A DNA stretch of 64,000 nt from Microtetraspora glauca (GCA_001570385.1 BBYL01000008.1:310001-374000); one strand, 5' to 3'. Shown: positions 40,910-52,519, counted from the first letter of the stretch. Program-made: numbers and translations. The notes: generated from the sequence alone by a model not told the origin.

Positions 40910-42065
40910 GTACCACCGCCGGAACGCTCGCGGAGATCGCGGTGCCGACACCGGGTTCCGACTCGATCTCCAGCGTGCCCGCCAGGCGGCAGACCCGCTT
41001 GCGCATCGAGGTCAGGCCGAAGCCGCCGCCGTCGCGGACACGTTCGGGATCGAACCCGGCGCCGTCGTCGCGCACGTCCAGGGTGACCACGTCCTCCATG
41101 TACGACAGGGTCAGCCCGACACGGGACGCACCGGCGTGCTTGGCCGCGTTGGCCAGGGCCTCCTGCGCGGTGCGGAGCAGCGTCTCCTCGACCTCCGGAT
41201 GCATGGGACGGACCGTACCAGTGGTGGCGAAATCCGCACGTACCCCGTTGAGCTCACCCCACTGAGTGACGACGTCCCTCAGTGCCTCGGGCAGTGGCGC
41301 CGCCTCCAGCTGGCCGGGTCCCACCGCGTGTACGGAGCGCCGGGCCTCGGCCAGGCTTTCCCGCGCCAGCCGTACCGCGTTGTCCACATGACGCCGCCAG
41401 CCCTCGGTCCGCTGCGCCGCCTGGAGCTGGGTGATGATGCCGGTCAGCCCCTGGGCGAGGGTGTCGTGGATCTCGGCCGCGATGCGCTGCCGTTCGTCGA
41501 GCACGCCCGCCTCGCGGGCCTGGACGAGCAGTTGGGCGTGCAGTCCCGCGTTCTCCCGCAGCGCCTCCTCGAGCTGCGCCACCATGCGCTTGCGCTCGTC
41601 GCTCCGTTCGGCCGTGATCTCGCCGACGAAGCTGAACAGGCCGACCCCCGCCACGATGGCGGCGGTGAAGAAGAGGTAGGCGAGGATTCCGGACGGCGTG
41701 GGATCAGGCGGACCGCCGTTGTAGGTCGCGACGCTGATCGCCGCCGTGGCGGTCACCCCGGCGAACCGCCACCTTCCCTTCAGGTACTGCCAGGAGTGAA
41801 GGTGTCCGGTGAAAGCGAAGAAGCTCGCGAACCACATCCCCTGCGTGCAGAGCGCTCCGATCAGCACCACCAGCCCTGCCACGTAGACCGCGACTCGCGG
41901 CATCAGCCAGATCCAGGCGGCGGCGAGCGCGGCCAGGCCGAGCGTGACCCACGACCTGCCGTCGGTGAGCAGGGAGAGCACCGTGGAGGTCAGCAGCAAG
42001 ACGTACGGCGCCGCCGCCATCTGGCGCTCCAGGAGCCGCTCCCATCGGTCGAGCCGCCCGGTCAT
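40902..42065 (-). CDS. DesK/NarX-like sensor histidine kinase, module 2
   Basis: A 387-aa kinase with about five membrane helices (residues 20-150), a coiled coil (QLEEALRENAGLHAQLLVQA), H200 in DERQRIAAEIHDTLAQGLTG and an HATPase domain (EALANAAKHAGASRVGLTLS, then DVRDDGAGFDPE). It shares long stretches with the module 1 kinase, for example LTLSYMEDVV. No periplasmic sensor domain is present. The ATG at 42065 lies seven bases after the permease stop. It is expected to phosphorylate the regulator encoded next. Confidence 0.9.
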   Translation of the reverse strand: MTGRLDRWERLLERQMAAAPYVLLLTSTVLSLLTDGRSWVTLGLAALAAAWIWLMPRVAVYVAGLVVLIGALCTQGMWFASFFAFTGHLHSWQYLKGRWRFAGVTATAAISVATYNGGPPDPTPSGILAYLFFTAAIVAGVGLFSFVGEITAERSDERKRMVAQLEEALRENAGLHAQLLVQAREAGVLDERQRIAAEIHDTLAQGLTGIITQLQAAQRTEGWRRHVDNAVRLARESLAEARRSVHAVGPGQLEAAPLPEALRDVVTQWGELNGVRADFATTGTVRPMHPEVEETLLRTAQEALANAAKHAGASRVGLTLSYMEDVVTLDVRDDGAGFDPERVRDGGGFGLTSMRKRVCRLAGTLEIESEPGVGTAISASVPAVVRG

Positions 42066-42072
42066 ACCTCAC

Positions 42073-42768
42073 TCACTCCCAGCGGAAGAACCTGGCCGCG
42101 GCGACGCTGATGACCACGGCGTATGCGGCCATCACGCCAAGCAGCAGAGGGCTGGGAGCGCCGCCCGCCCAGACATCCTGCATGCTCTGCCGGAAAGCGC
42201 CCAGAGGGGTGTACTCCCCAATGCGGGCCAACATATCGGGCATCTGATCCGTCGGCTGCATGAGCCCGGCGAGGTACGCCATCGGGAAGTACAGCAGGAC
42301 GCCGATCCCGTTGGCGGCTCGGCCGTTCGGGGCGAGGGCCGCGATGAGCAGGCCGACAGCGAACATGGCCGCCGTGCCGAACAGGAAGGTCAGCACACCG
42401 GGCAGCACCCGGGTGGGCAGGTGGGCGCCGAGGACGGTGCCCGCGACGGCCAGCAGCAGGCCGCATGCGGTCAGCGCGAGGACGAGCTGCAGGAGCAGCT
42501 GCACCACCAACAGGTTCGCCGGGCGTACCGGCGTGGTCGAGAGCCTGCGCAGGATGCCCCGCTCGCGGTAGGTGGCCATGGTGGTGGGCAGCAGGTACAG
42601 ACCCACGAGCCCCACGGCGATCGCCAGCGCCATCGGCAGGAGCACGGTGTCTCCCGGCTCGATCGAGCTTCCGAAGACCACCAGGATGAACAGCGGGATG
42701 AGCAGCGAGAACACCGCCCCGGGTTCCCGGGTCAGCAGCTTCAGTTCGACGACGGCAAGCTTGGTCAT
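42073..42768 (-). CDS. ABC-2 type permease, module 2
   Basis: A 231-aa six-helix ABC-2 permease. Conserved parts are YRERGILRRLSTTPVRPANL (cytoplasmic loop) and YFPMAYLAGLMQPTDQMPDM with GEYTPLGAFRQSMQDVW, the same blocks found in the module 1 permease. It pairs with the ATPase encoded 12 bases upstream. The likely job is export of, or protection from, a hydrophobic compound or peptide. Confidence 0.9.
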   Translation of the reverse strand: MTKLAVVELKLLTREPGAVFSLLIPLFILVVFGSSIEPGDTVLLPMALAIAVGLVGLYLLPTTMATYRERGILRRLSTTPVRPANLLVVQLLLQLVLALTACGLLLAVAGTVLGAHLPTRVLPGVLTFLFGTAAMFAVGLLIAALAPNGRAANGIGVLLYFPMAYLAGLMQPTDQMPDMLARIGEYTPLGAFRQSMQDVWAGGAPSPLLLGVMAAYAVVISVAAARFFRWE

Positions 42769-42780
42769 GGTGGTCCTCCG

Positions 42781-43692
42781 TCAGTGGGTAGAGCCGAACG
42801 AACGGCCGGTCAGAGCGACGAATGCGTCGTCGAGGGTGCGCTTGTCGATGCGCAGATCGCCGACCAGGATGTGGTGGCGGGCGAGCTCAGCGGTGACCGC
42901 CGTGGCGAAATCACCCCTGCCCGTGACGACCACCCGGTTTCCCGTCCTGGTCACGCCGGTCACCCCGGGCAGCCCACCCAGCTCGACCATGTCCCCCGCC
43001 ATCAGCGTGAACCGCATCTGATGCTCGGCGTCGATCCCGTCGACCAGCCCGGCCGGGGTGTCGATCGCGACGACCGTGCCGCGGTCGAAGACGGCGACGC
43101 GGTCGCAGAGCTCCTCCACCTCGTCCATGAAGTGGCTCACCAACACCACCGTCACGCCGCTCGCCCGCACCTGCTTGATCAGCTCCCAGGTGGTACGGCG
43201 AGCCTGCGGGTCGAGCCCCGTGGTCAACTCGTCGAGGAACGCCACCCGCGGATTACCCACCAGCGCCAGCGCGATGAACAGCCGTTGCTTCTGGCCACCG
43301 GACAACTTCCCGAAGCGGGCATTGCGCTTGTCCGCCAGCCCCCACTCCTCCAGCAGCTCACGCCAGTCCCGCGGCTTGGCATAAAAGGAGGCATACAGGT
43401 CGAGCGCCTCCCACACCTTGATGTTCTCCGGCAACTGCGTGTGCTGGAGCTGCACCCCGATCTGCTCGCGCACCTTGCGCCCGTCCTTGACCGGGTCGAG
43501 CCCAAGCATCTTGATCGACCCGCCGTCGGGCCGCCTCAGCCCCTCCACGCACTCCACGGTGGTGGTCTTGCCGGTGCCGTTCGGCCCGAGGATGCCGAAG
43601 ATCTCGCCCTCCTCCACGGAGAACGACACCCCGTCCAGAACTGTCAGGTCCGCGTACCTCTTGCGGAGGTCTGTGACTTCGATGACTGCCAT
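42781..43692 (-). CDS. ABC transporter ATP-binding protein (DrrA-like), module 2
   Basis: A 303-aa ABC ATPase: Walker A GPNGTGKTT, signature KLSGGQKQRLFIALALVG, Walker B VAFLDELTTGLDP and H-loop VLVSHFMDEVEELC. Unlike the module 1 ATPase it has the canonical Q in the signature and a C-terminal extension of about 65 residues (AEHQMRFTLMAGDMVELGGL onward), a regulatory domain found in some DrrA-like proteins. The ATG at 43692 is 80 bases downstream of the palindrome at 43772-43789. It heads the four-gene operon. Confidence 0.92.
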   Translation of the reverse strand: MAVIEVTDLRKRYADLTVLDGVSFSVEEGEIFGILGPNGTGKTTTVECVEGLRRPDGGSIKMLGLDPVKDGRKVREQIGVQLQHTQLPENIKVWEALDLYASFYAKPRDWRELLEEWGLADKRNARFGKLSGGQKQRLFIALALVGNPRVAFLDELTTGLDPQARRTTWELIKQVRASGVTVVLVSHFMDEVEELCDRVAVFDRGTVVAIDTPAGLVDGIDAEHQMRFTLMAGDMVELGGLPGVTGVTRTGNRVVVTGRGDFATAVTAELARHHILVGDLRIDKRTLDDAFVALTGRSFGSTH

Positions 43693-44126
43693 GGCTCAAG
43701 CATCTTTCGCCTGCGCCCGGGGCGAATCGATCTGCCGGCCATACTCATCCGTGAATGCGGCTGACCCGCAAATCCACCGATCGGTGGATACCGCCGCGGC
43801 GCCGTGCCGTACATTCTCGGCCGCGATCGGCACGTCACAGCCGCCAGGCTCGGGTCGTACCATGTGGACGTCGTCGTCACCCGCCCGACGACGGACAGAC
43901 GACGCACCGCCGTCGCCGCCGCATCAGGCGAGAGCCACGGACCCGGGTGGCACGGTGGCCGGCTCATAGGTGAACGCGTTGCGCGCGGTGGCCGGGGAAA
44001 CGAATCCATGCCTGCCACGACCAACGCGCACGTCGTTGTCTTCAGGGTTTTCATGCCCTTCTGTCGCCGTAGGGGACATCACCGGTTCATAGAACCCATT
44101 TCCCCCTCTTTTCCGACAAGTTCGGC
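43693..44126. other. Intergenic region upstream of module 2
   Basis: This 434-bp region between the module 2 ATPase gene (minus) and the next plus-strand reading contains the 18-bp palindrome at 43772-43789. Otherwise I see no gene; one short plus-strand reading continues to its right (44127-44300). Confidence 0.5.
43772..43789. promoter_or_regulatory. Perfect 18-bp palindrome before module 2
   Basis: ATCCACCGATCGGTGGAT is fully self-complementary. It lies 80 bases before the module 2 ATPase ATG. It shares ATC, ACCG and CGGT, GAT at the same positions with the module 1 site (34407-34424) and the ATCCAC/TGGAT arms with the site at 29055-29072. Confidence 0.75.
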
Positions 44127-44300
44127 GTGAGAGAGTTCATCATCCTGTCCGCGGCCATGCTGCGACGCCCGGATCTCGCCGAACCGGCGACGGGCGAGAG
44201 GGCCCAGGGTGCCTTCCCCACCCACGTCGTCAGCCGGGACGCGCCGGCCGGATCCCGTGACACCTGTCTCGACCGCCTCGCCGGAGGACAGACCTCATGA
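44127..44300 (+). CDS. Possible 57-aa reading upstream of a membrane gene
   Basis: A GTG-initiated reading of 57 codons whose TGA overlaps the ATG of the following membrane gene in the ATGA pattern seen elsewhere in this window. It begins VREFIILSAAMLRRPDLAEP. There is no clear Shine-Dalgarno sequence and no family match, so it may be chance, or the 3' remnant of a regulator. The overlap is the main argument for it. Confidence 0.25.
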   Translation: MREFIILSAAMLRRPDLAEPATGERAQGAFPTHVVSRDAPAGSRDTCLDRLAGGQTS

Positions 44301-45238
44301 ACGCGCCCCGTCTCGCGTGGCCCGCACGCGTCCTCGCCCTCTGCTTCGCGCTCGGAGCCGCCGTCTTCCCCGGGTTCGGGACGGTGGACCTCGCGGTCCC
44401 CATCGTCGCCCCGTCGCCCTCGTTCATCCAGGCGGCGGTGCTCGAGGGCGGCTGGGGGCTGGTGCTCTCCCTGCTGGTGGCCGTGCCGTTCTTCGTCATC
44501 TTCCTCAATCCCGCGGCGCGGGCCGCGGCTCTCGGGGAAGTGGTCGTCGTCGGGGTGGTGATCGGGCTCACCGGAGTACTCTCCGGCCGACCGGAATTCC
44601 TGACCGTCACCGCCGCCCTGGGACTTTGCGCGGGACTGCTCGCCGCCATGCTCCGCGGCTGGACGACCACGGGCCGACCGCAGGCTTGGCATCTCGTGCT
44701 TGCCGCCGTCCCGTTCGCGGGAGCAGCCACGGCTCTGGTGCTCGGCGCAGCCGTCTCGGCGGCGTGGCTGGGCGTCGTGGGCGCCGTCGTGGCGCTCGCC
44801 GTCGTCCTCAGCCGATGGGGCGCCATCCCGGATTCCCGCTCCCCGTTGCCGCTGGTGCTCGCGACGGCGGCGGCGCTTCCCTGGACCTGGTACGCCGCCG
44901 ACATGATCGGGGCCGCCTCGGAAGGCCGCGAACCGATAGATATCACCATGGGGCTGGACCATTGGCCGATGCAGGCAGCCCTGGGTATCACGCTGATCGC
45001 GTTGGCCGCCTGGGGTCACCCGATTCCCGCGACCACGTCGGGTATCGCCTCGATGGGCTTCGGTGCCCTCGCCATGGCCTACCCCGACCACGCGGCGAGC
45101 CCCGGCACGATCTGGGGCGTCGCAGCCCTTGTCTGGGGTCTGACGGTCCTGTCGTGGGGACTCCTCCGCCGTGGAGCCGCCCGGCGCCAGGATGCTACGA
45201 GGGATCGGAAGGAGACACCGCTGACGACGCGCCGGTGA
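44297..45238 (+). CDS. Polytopic membrane protein
   Basis: A 313-aa protein with about eight to nine hydrophobic helices, such as VLALCFALGAAVFPGFGTVD, LVLSLLVAVPFFVIFLNPAA and GVVGAVVALAVVLSRWG, with a basic C-terminal tail (RRGAARRQDATRDRKE). I do not recognise a family. It lies directly before an MFS transporter remnant and may have been cotranscribed with that gene when it was intact. The start is ATG at 44297. Confidence 0.65.
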   Translation: MNAPRLAWPARVLALCFALGAAVFPGFGTVDLAVPIVAPSPSFIQAAVLEGGWGLVLSLLVAVPFFVIFLNPAARAAALGEVVVVGVVIGLTGVLSGRPEFLTVTAALGLCAGLLAAMLRGWTTTGRPQAWHLVLAAVPFAGAATALVLGAAVSAAWLGVVGAVVALAVVLSRWGAIPDSRSPLPLVLATAAALPWTWYAADMIGAASEGREPIDITMGLDHWPMQAALGITLIALAAWGHPIPATTSGIASMGFGALAMAYPDHAASPGTIWGVAALVWGLTVLSWGLLRRGAARRQDATRDRKETPLTTRR

Positions 45239-45242
45239 CCGT

Positions 45243-45341
45243 CTCGCGGCGATCTTCGCCATGGGCACCTCAGAGTTCATGCTCGCCGGCCAGCTGCCGG
45301 ACATCGCCTCAGATCTCGGGGTGCCCGTGGGCGGCCGGTGA
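45243..45341 (+). pseudogene. N-terminal remnant of an MFS drug-efflux transporter
   Basis: The 32 codons read LAAIFAMGTSEFMLAGQLPD followed by IASDLGVPVGGR and a TGA. This is the diagnostic first helix of DHA1-type MFS efflux proteins (the chloramphenicol/arabinose-efflux group). Nothing of the remaining eleven helices is present, so the gene is a deletion remnant. Confidence 0.8.
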
Positions 45342-45412
45342 TCCTTCGCCCTGGACCGTGATCACGGAACTCCTGATCGCCTCGGCCGTTGGAAAAGATC
45401 AGGAGGTGTCCC

Positions 45413-46234
45413 ATGGCAATCGTGGAGATCGGCGGGACCGCGATCGGATTCGAGGTGCACGGGCCCGCCGAGGGCGAGCCGGTCGTGCTGCTGGGCGGTA
45501 CGAGCATGCCGCGCGGCGTGTGGAGCATGATGCAGCTCCCTGCGCTGGTCGAGGCCGGCTACCAGGTCGCGGCGGTGGACCCCCGTGGAGAGGGTGAGTC
45601 CTCCGCTCCTGACGGCGGGTACTCCATCGCCGACCTGGCTGCCGACGCGGCGGGGGTCATGGAGCATCTGGGCTGGTCGGATGTGCGGGTGATGGGCTTG
45701 TCGCAGGGCGGATTCGTCACTGAGCACCTGGCGGCGAGCAGGCCGGATCTCGTTCGGGCCGTGGTGCTCCTGGGGTGCGCGGGTGCGACGACGGCGTACC
45801 AGCGGGCATGGTTCTCCGCGATGCGGGCCATGTTCGCCAACGGACCGGTAGCGCAGGAGTTCTATCTCGCCGAGAACCTCATGAACGCTCTTCCGGCTCA
45901 GGTGTTGCGCGACGACGACAGCAAGGTCAGCGCCTGGGCGGAACTGATCTCGGCGAAGCAGTGGGACACCCCCGGCGACCGAGGCCAGTACCTGGCGTGC
46001 ATCGACTGGATGCTGGATGTGGACCATGCGGAACGGTGGCCGAAGATCACGCAACCGGCGCTGGTGCTCGCCTTGGAGCACGACCTCATGTTCCCGCCTC
46101 GGGCCGGTCGGGCCGCCGCCGCGCAGATGGCCAACGCGGAGTTCACGGAGATCATTGGGTCCGCCCACGGTGGCGCGATCGAGGCCGGTGAGCAGATCAC
46201 GCCGCTGGTGTTGGACTTCTTCGCCCGCGTGTAG
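45413..46234 (+). CDS. Alpha/beta hydrolase
   Basis: A 273-aa alpha/beta hydrolase with elbow GLSQGGF, catalytic Asp in LEHDLMFPP and His in GSAHGG. The strand-loop VAAVDPRGEGESSAPDGGYS is typical of the haloperoxidase/esterase-like group. The ATG at 45413 is preceded by AGGAGGTG at 45401-45408, a very strong ribosome binding site. It is alone on its transcript. The substrate is unknown. Confidence 0.87.
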   Translation: MAIVEIGGTAIGFEVHGPAEGEPVVLLGGTSMPRGVWSMMQLPALVEAGYQVAAVDPRGEGESSAPDGGYSIADLAADAAGVMEHLGWSDVRVMGLSQGGFVTEHLAASRPDLVRAVVLLGCAGATTAYQRAWFSAMRAMFANGPVAQEFYLAENLMNALPAQVLRDDDSKVSAWAELISAKQWDTPGDRGQYLACIDWMLDVDHAERWPKITQPALVLALEHDLMFPPRAGRAAAAQMANAEFTEIIGSAHGGAIEAGEQITPLVLDFFARV

Positions 46235-46385
46235 GACCGGCGCGGCGCGGCACCGCCCCCGTACGCTTGGGCTGCCTCGATCGGCCGGTACGGCACCACG
46301 CAGGACGGCTACATGTGGCCATCGCGTACACAGTGCCGCGCATGGCGGACTTCACCAGCCGCCGGCCAAACGATCGACGAAGGTG

Positions 46386-48796
46386 TCAGTCGAGGGAGAG
46401 CCCTGCGGCCGGAGTCACCCGGGCGGCCCGGCGTGCCGGGAGAACAGCGGCGAGGAGTCCGGCCAGGGAGGCGATGAGGACGACCACGCCGAGCGATAGC
46501 CAGGGGACGTGCATGGTGGCGTCGCTGAGAGCCTGCTTCACAATCGTCTCGTAGCCGACCCAGGCGAACCCGACGCCGATCATGGTGCCGAGCAGGGTGG
46601 CCACCAGCGACAGCAGCACTGCCTCGGTCGCCAGCATCCGCCGCAGCTGCCTGCGGGTGAGCCCGAGCGCGCGCAGCATCGCGTGTTCGCGGACGCGTTC
46701 GAGTACGGAGAGCCCCAGGGTGTTCGCGATCCCGATCAGGGCGATCACGACGGCGATGCCGAGCAGGCCGAGCGCTGACCAGGTGTAGATTCCCAGCTGT
46801 TGGTCCAGCGACTCCCAGGTCCGCAACCCGTTCTCGATCGTCGCGCCAACCGGATCCGCCAACTCGTCCAGGTCACTGCCGAGTCGAGCCGGGTCGGCGC
46901 CGGAGGAGGCGCGGATCCAGATGGCATGCGGCTCGGGGGCGTCGGTGAGCGTCGCCAGCGTCTCGGGCGCGACCACGCCCGCCGGGCCCCAGCCGGTGCC
47001 GACGGCGACCTGCAACTGGGCTCGCCGGTCGCCGACGCGCACCGTGACCCGGTCACCGGGCCGGAGACTCAGGTTCTTACCGAATGCCTCGGAATCGATT
47101 CTGATCTTCCCCGGCTCCACCCGGGCGAACGCCCCGCCGTCGCGGGCCACGTGCGCCGCGGCCGGCGCGGTGACAACCGGGATCGGTTTGTCGAGCCCGG
47201 CCACTCGGGCCACGGCGCCGTCCACTGGAATGGCCTGCTCCACACCCGGAGTGTGACGTACCCGGTTGAGGAGGTCAGTGGTGACCGGCTCCTTGGGTGA
47301 GGTGAGCGCGACATCGATGGGGTGGTCCCTACCGATCTGCTCATCCAACGACGAACGCCACGTGGCCATCCCGGTGAGTACGGCGGTCGTCAGGGTGACG
47401 CCGACCAGCAGGGAGGCAGTGGTGGTGGCGGTCCGCCGCGGATCGCGCACAGCGTTCTTGGTCGCCAGCCGCCCGGCGGGGCCGAGCAGCGCGCCGGTGA
47501 TCCCAATCAGGCGGGGAACGAGCACCGGCCCGAAGAGGAGCACGCCGGCGAACACCGATCCTCCGCCTGCCACCATGAGCGCCGTACTGTCCTGGACCAT
47601 CGCCACCCCGAGCAGGGCCAGCCCGGTGACCAGGAGGATCGCAGCGAGCGCCGGCCGCACCAGGCCGGTGGCCGTGTGTACGTCGACCGCGGCATCCGCG
47701 CGCAGTGCCGCCAGCGGGCTCACCCGGACCACACGCCGGGTCGGCAACCAGGACGCGACCATGGTGACCACCAGGCCGACGGCGAATCCGCCCAGCAGCC
47801 AGAGCGTGGGCAACTCGGCGGCGCCCATCAGGGCGGTGGGCGTGAGGGCGTCGATCAGGGCGATCAGCCCGTAGCCGAGACCGACGCCGACCAGTGTCCC
47901 GGCCAGCGACGCGAGCACCCCGACGACGGCCGCCTCGCGGCGTACCGAACGCACCACCTGCCGCCGGGTCGCGCCGATGCAGCGCAGCAGTGCGAAGTCG
48001 CGGAGTCGTTGCGCGAACAGGATGGAGAACGTGTTAGAGATGACCAGGACCGAGACAAAGAGCGCGATGCCGACGAACAACAGCAGCATCACCGACAAGG
48101 TGTTCACCCTGTTCTGGACATAGGTCAGCCGCTCCGCGGCGAACCCCTCCGGCGACTGCGCCTTCGTGCCTTCCGGGAGCTGACCTACCTCCCCGCGCAC
48201 CGCCACCGCGTTCAGATGGAGGTGGTCGCGCCACTGCAGCAACTGCGGCCAGGTGACGTACATCGATGCCTGGGCCGGGGGCGAGGGCGACTCCACGAGA
48301 CCGACCACCTGTACGTCGCGCGCGGCGGCGCCCTCGCCGATCCGAACCCGGTCGCCGACCGCGAAATTTTCGGCCAGGGCGAAATACACGTCCACCACCG
48401 CCTCGCCCGTGCGTGCTGGGAAGCGACCCGAGCTGAGCTCCTGCCAGCGCCACTCCTCCGAGGTGGCGATCGGCCCCACGGTCGTTTCGGAGATCCGCCG
48501 GCCGTTCGCGCGCGCCGGCAGCGTTGCCCGGCCGGTCGCGGCCGCGTTCTCACCGTGTCGCTCGGTGAATGCGATCGCGGCCTTCGGGTCCAGCTCGGAC
48601 GACGGCCACCCCGCCGCCGAGACTACGTGGTCGGCATTGCGGTACGGCGCCCCCAGGCCGTCCATGAGTCCGCTATGTGCCCCGGACGTGAGCACGCCGA
48701 CCACGAGGACGAAGGCGACTGCGACGGCGACCGCGACCGCCGCTGCGACGTATCTGCGGATGTGGGTGCGCAGCGATGCGAGGAAGACGGTACGCA

Positions 48797-48797
<1 letters not shown>
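46386..48797 (-). CDS. FtsX/MacB-like ABC transporter permease
   Basis: An 803-aa permease of the ABC3/FtsX type with two copies of the MacB-FtsX unit: an N-terminal helix (RYVAAAVAVAVAVAFVLVVG), an extracellular domain, three helices near residues 235-365, a second extracellular domain and a final three-helix block with VLERVREHAMLRALGLTRRQ (the conserved cytoplasmic loop). Such permeases export peptides or lipoproteins, or act as antimicrobial-peptide sensors and resistance pumps. It overlaps the ATPase gene by one base and is divergent from an OmpR-type two-component system, a common resistance layout. Confidence 0.9.
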
Positions 48798-49501
<704 letters not shown>

Positions 49502-49588
49502 GCCGCCAGTCAAGGCAGCGTGGTGTTGTCAGCACATATGCGGTTTTCGATACGCCGACGATATGCCCCGGCTCCTAGCCTCGGGAGC
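49502..49588. promoter_or_regulatory. Divergent promoter region of MacB-like exporter and OmpR regulator
   Basis: The 87-bp gap between divergent starts holds the direct repeats GCACATATGCGG and CGACGATATGCC about 25 bp apart, within a locally AT-richer stretch. Direct repeats spaced by about two helical turns suit an OmpR-type regulator dimer. Confidence 0.45.
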
Positions 49589-50276
<688 letters not shown>

Positions 50277-50284
<8 letters not shown>

Positions 50285-51368
50285 GGCGCCCGGGTTGAGC
50301 GTTCGCCTCAAACTCACCCTCAGCTACGCCGGGTTCCTCATGCTTGCCAGCGCCTTGCTGCTCGCTGCCGTGTGGGTGTTCCTGCTGCGCTACGTACCCG
50401 ACGGTTGGCCCGGCCTTCTCGGCGTAGCGCCCAACCGCTACCTCCTCTTGAGTACCTTCGCTCCGGCCGCGGCCGTCGTGCTGGCGTTCCTGCTGGTGTT
50501 CGGTCTGGTGGGAGGGTGGATTCTCGCCGGCCGAATGCTCGCCCCCCTGGCCCGCATCACGGACGCCACACGCAAGGCCGCGAACGGATCACTTTCCCAC
50601 CGGATCCAGTTGGAAGGTCGCAAAGACGAGTTCCGCGAACTCGCCGACGCCTTCGACGCCATGCTCGTACGGCTTGAAGCACACGTCGCCGAGCAGCGGA
50701 GATTCGCCGCCAACGCCTCCCACGAGCTGCGCACTCCGCTTGCCATCTCGCAGGCGCTGCTCGACGTGGCCCGCAACGATCTGACACACGACCCTGGCGA
50801 ACTCGTCGACCGCCTCCACGCCGTCAACGCCCGAGCGATCGACCTCACCGAGGCACTACTCGTGCTCAGCCGCGCTGACCAGAGGTCCTTCACCCGAGAA
50901 CCTGTCGACCTGTCCCTAGTCGTAGAAGAGGCCACCGAAACACTGCTCCAGCTCGCCGAGAAACGCGGTGTCACCATCGATACCTCCACTGACATCACCC
51001 CGGCCATCGGGTCGCAGGCGCTCCTGCTGCAGATGACGACGAACCTCGTGCACAACGCGATCGTCCACAACCTGCCCGAGCAGGGCACCGTATGGGTCAC
51101 GACCAGCGTTCACCCCAAGACTGCGGTGCTCACTGTCGAGAACACCGGCGAGAAGCTCGCCCCACAATTGGTTTCCACGCTTGTCGAGCCGTTTCAGCGC
51201 GGCACCGAACGCGTACGCACCGACGACGCGGGTGTCGGCCTCGGCCTGGCAATCGTCAAGAGCATCACCCAAGCACACGACGGAACCCTCACCCTCACCC
51301 ACCGCCCCGCCGGCGGGCTCCGCGTCACGGTGCACCTACCCGCCGCACCACCGCACACTGGCAGCTGA
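50277..51368 (+). CDS. Sensor histidine kinase, partner of the OmpR regulator
   Basis: A 363-aa kinase: two membrane helices (SYAGFLMLASALLLAAVWVF and LLLSTFAPAAAVVLAFLLVF), a HAMP domain (LAPLARITDATRKAANGSLS), the phosphoacceptor H149 in FAANASHELRTPLAISQALL and an ATPase domain with LVHNAIVHN and GVGLGLAIVKSI. The extracellular loop is only about 25 residues, as in intramembrane-sensing kinases linked to antimicrobial-peptide exporters. The GTG at 50277 has GGGAGG just upstream; another GTG at 50262 is possible. Confidence 0.9.
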
Positions 51369-51615
51369 CGATCAGGCCGCCCATCCCGGCTCACACCGGA
51401 AGACACGTCGAGGAGCTGGGGCTGGAGAGCGCTTGAATGGTGCCCAGGGCGTGCCTCTGGCAGCGCACGTTGCCGTCAGGTTGCCGTCGGAGTAGGCGGA
51501 GGACGACCTGTGCGCGCAGACGCCGCCGCCGGCTTCGGCCCTCAGGCTTGGGCCGCCGGGTCGCCCGACGTCACCACCGGCCGCAGCGACACGTGTAGCC
51601 GCAGGTCACTCAGGT

Positions 51616-52374
51616 GGCACGTGGCTCAACGCGGCCACCGCGCGGTACCCGGCCGTGGTGCTCGGGGCGTCGGCGGCCAAGCGCCTTGGCGTCGCCAAGG
51701 CCACCCCGGACGTGACAGTGTGGCTGGGGGGCCAGTGGTTCACCGTGGTCGGCGTCCTGCGCCCGGTCGCCCTCGCGCCGGAGCTGGACTTCGCGGCCTT
51801 GGTCGGCTGGCCGGTGGCGAAATCCACCCTGCGCTTCGACGGATATCCGACCACCATCTACACCCGTGCGCGGGACGACGCCGTATTGGCGGTGAAGGCG
51901 GTCCTTGGCGCCACCGCCAACCCGGAGAACCCGAACGAGGTGGACGTGTCGCGGCCGTCGGACGCGCTCGCCGCCAAGCAGGCCACGGACACGGCCTTGA
52001 CCGGGCTGCTGCTCGGCCTCGGCGCGGTGGCACTACTGGTCGGCGGCGTGGGCGTGGCGAACACGATGGTCATCTCGGTGCTCGAACGGCGCGCGGAGAT
52101 CGGCGCCACCCGCGGGCATGTCGGCATCCAGTTCCTCACCGAGTCGCTGCTGCTGTCGGCGCTCGGCGGCGCCGGCGGCGCACTGCTCAAAATCGCGATG
52201 ACGGGGGCGTACTCGTCGTACCAGGGCTGGCCGACGGTGGTACCCGCGTGGGCGGGCGCCGGCGGCGTGGCCGCCACGATGGTGATCGGCTGCTGCGCGG
52301 GCATCTACCCAGCCTGGCGGGCCGCCCACCTCTCCCCCACCGAGTCCCCCACCGAGGCCCTCGCCACACCGTGA
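51616..52374 (+). pseudogene. Truncated MacB/FtsX-type permease remnant
   Basis: The reading from GTWLNAATARYPAVVLGASA to the stop covers the C-terminal extracellular domain and three-helix block of a MacB-type permease (LLLGLGAVALLVGGVGVANT, then PAWRAAHLSPTESPTEALAT). The first half of the gene is missing and no start codon with ribosome binding site is seen. The cytoplasmic loop reads RRAEIGATRGHVGIQF and lacks the LRRSLG normally found after EIG, an internal deletion. It follows the intact MacB/OmpR locus and may be the remains of a second exporter. Confidence 0.8.
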
Positions 52375-52519
52375 CCCTTACTCTCTTGATCAATGACCAC
52401 GGGCGCTCGCTTGGTTCCGGTCGTCGCCGGGATGTCACTGTGGGCGATCCCGTAAGGGTCAGCGGCTGCCCACTACTCGTGCCGCCTCCGGCAGCCCTGC
52501 CGGAGGCGGCGAGGTCGCA

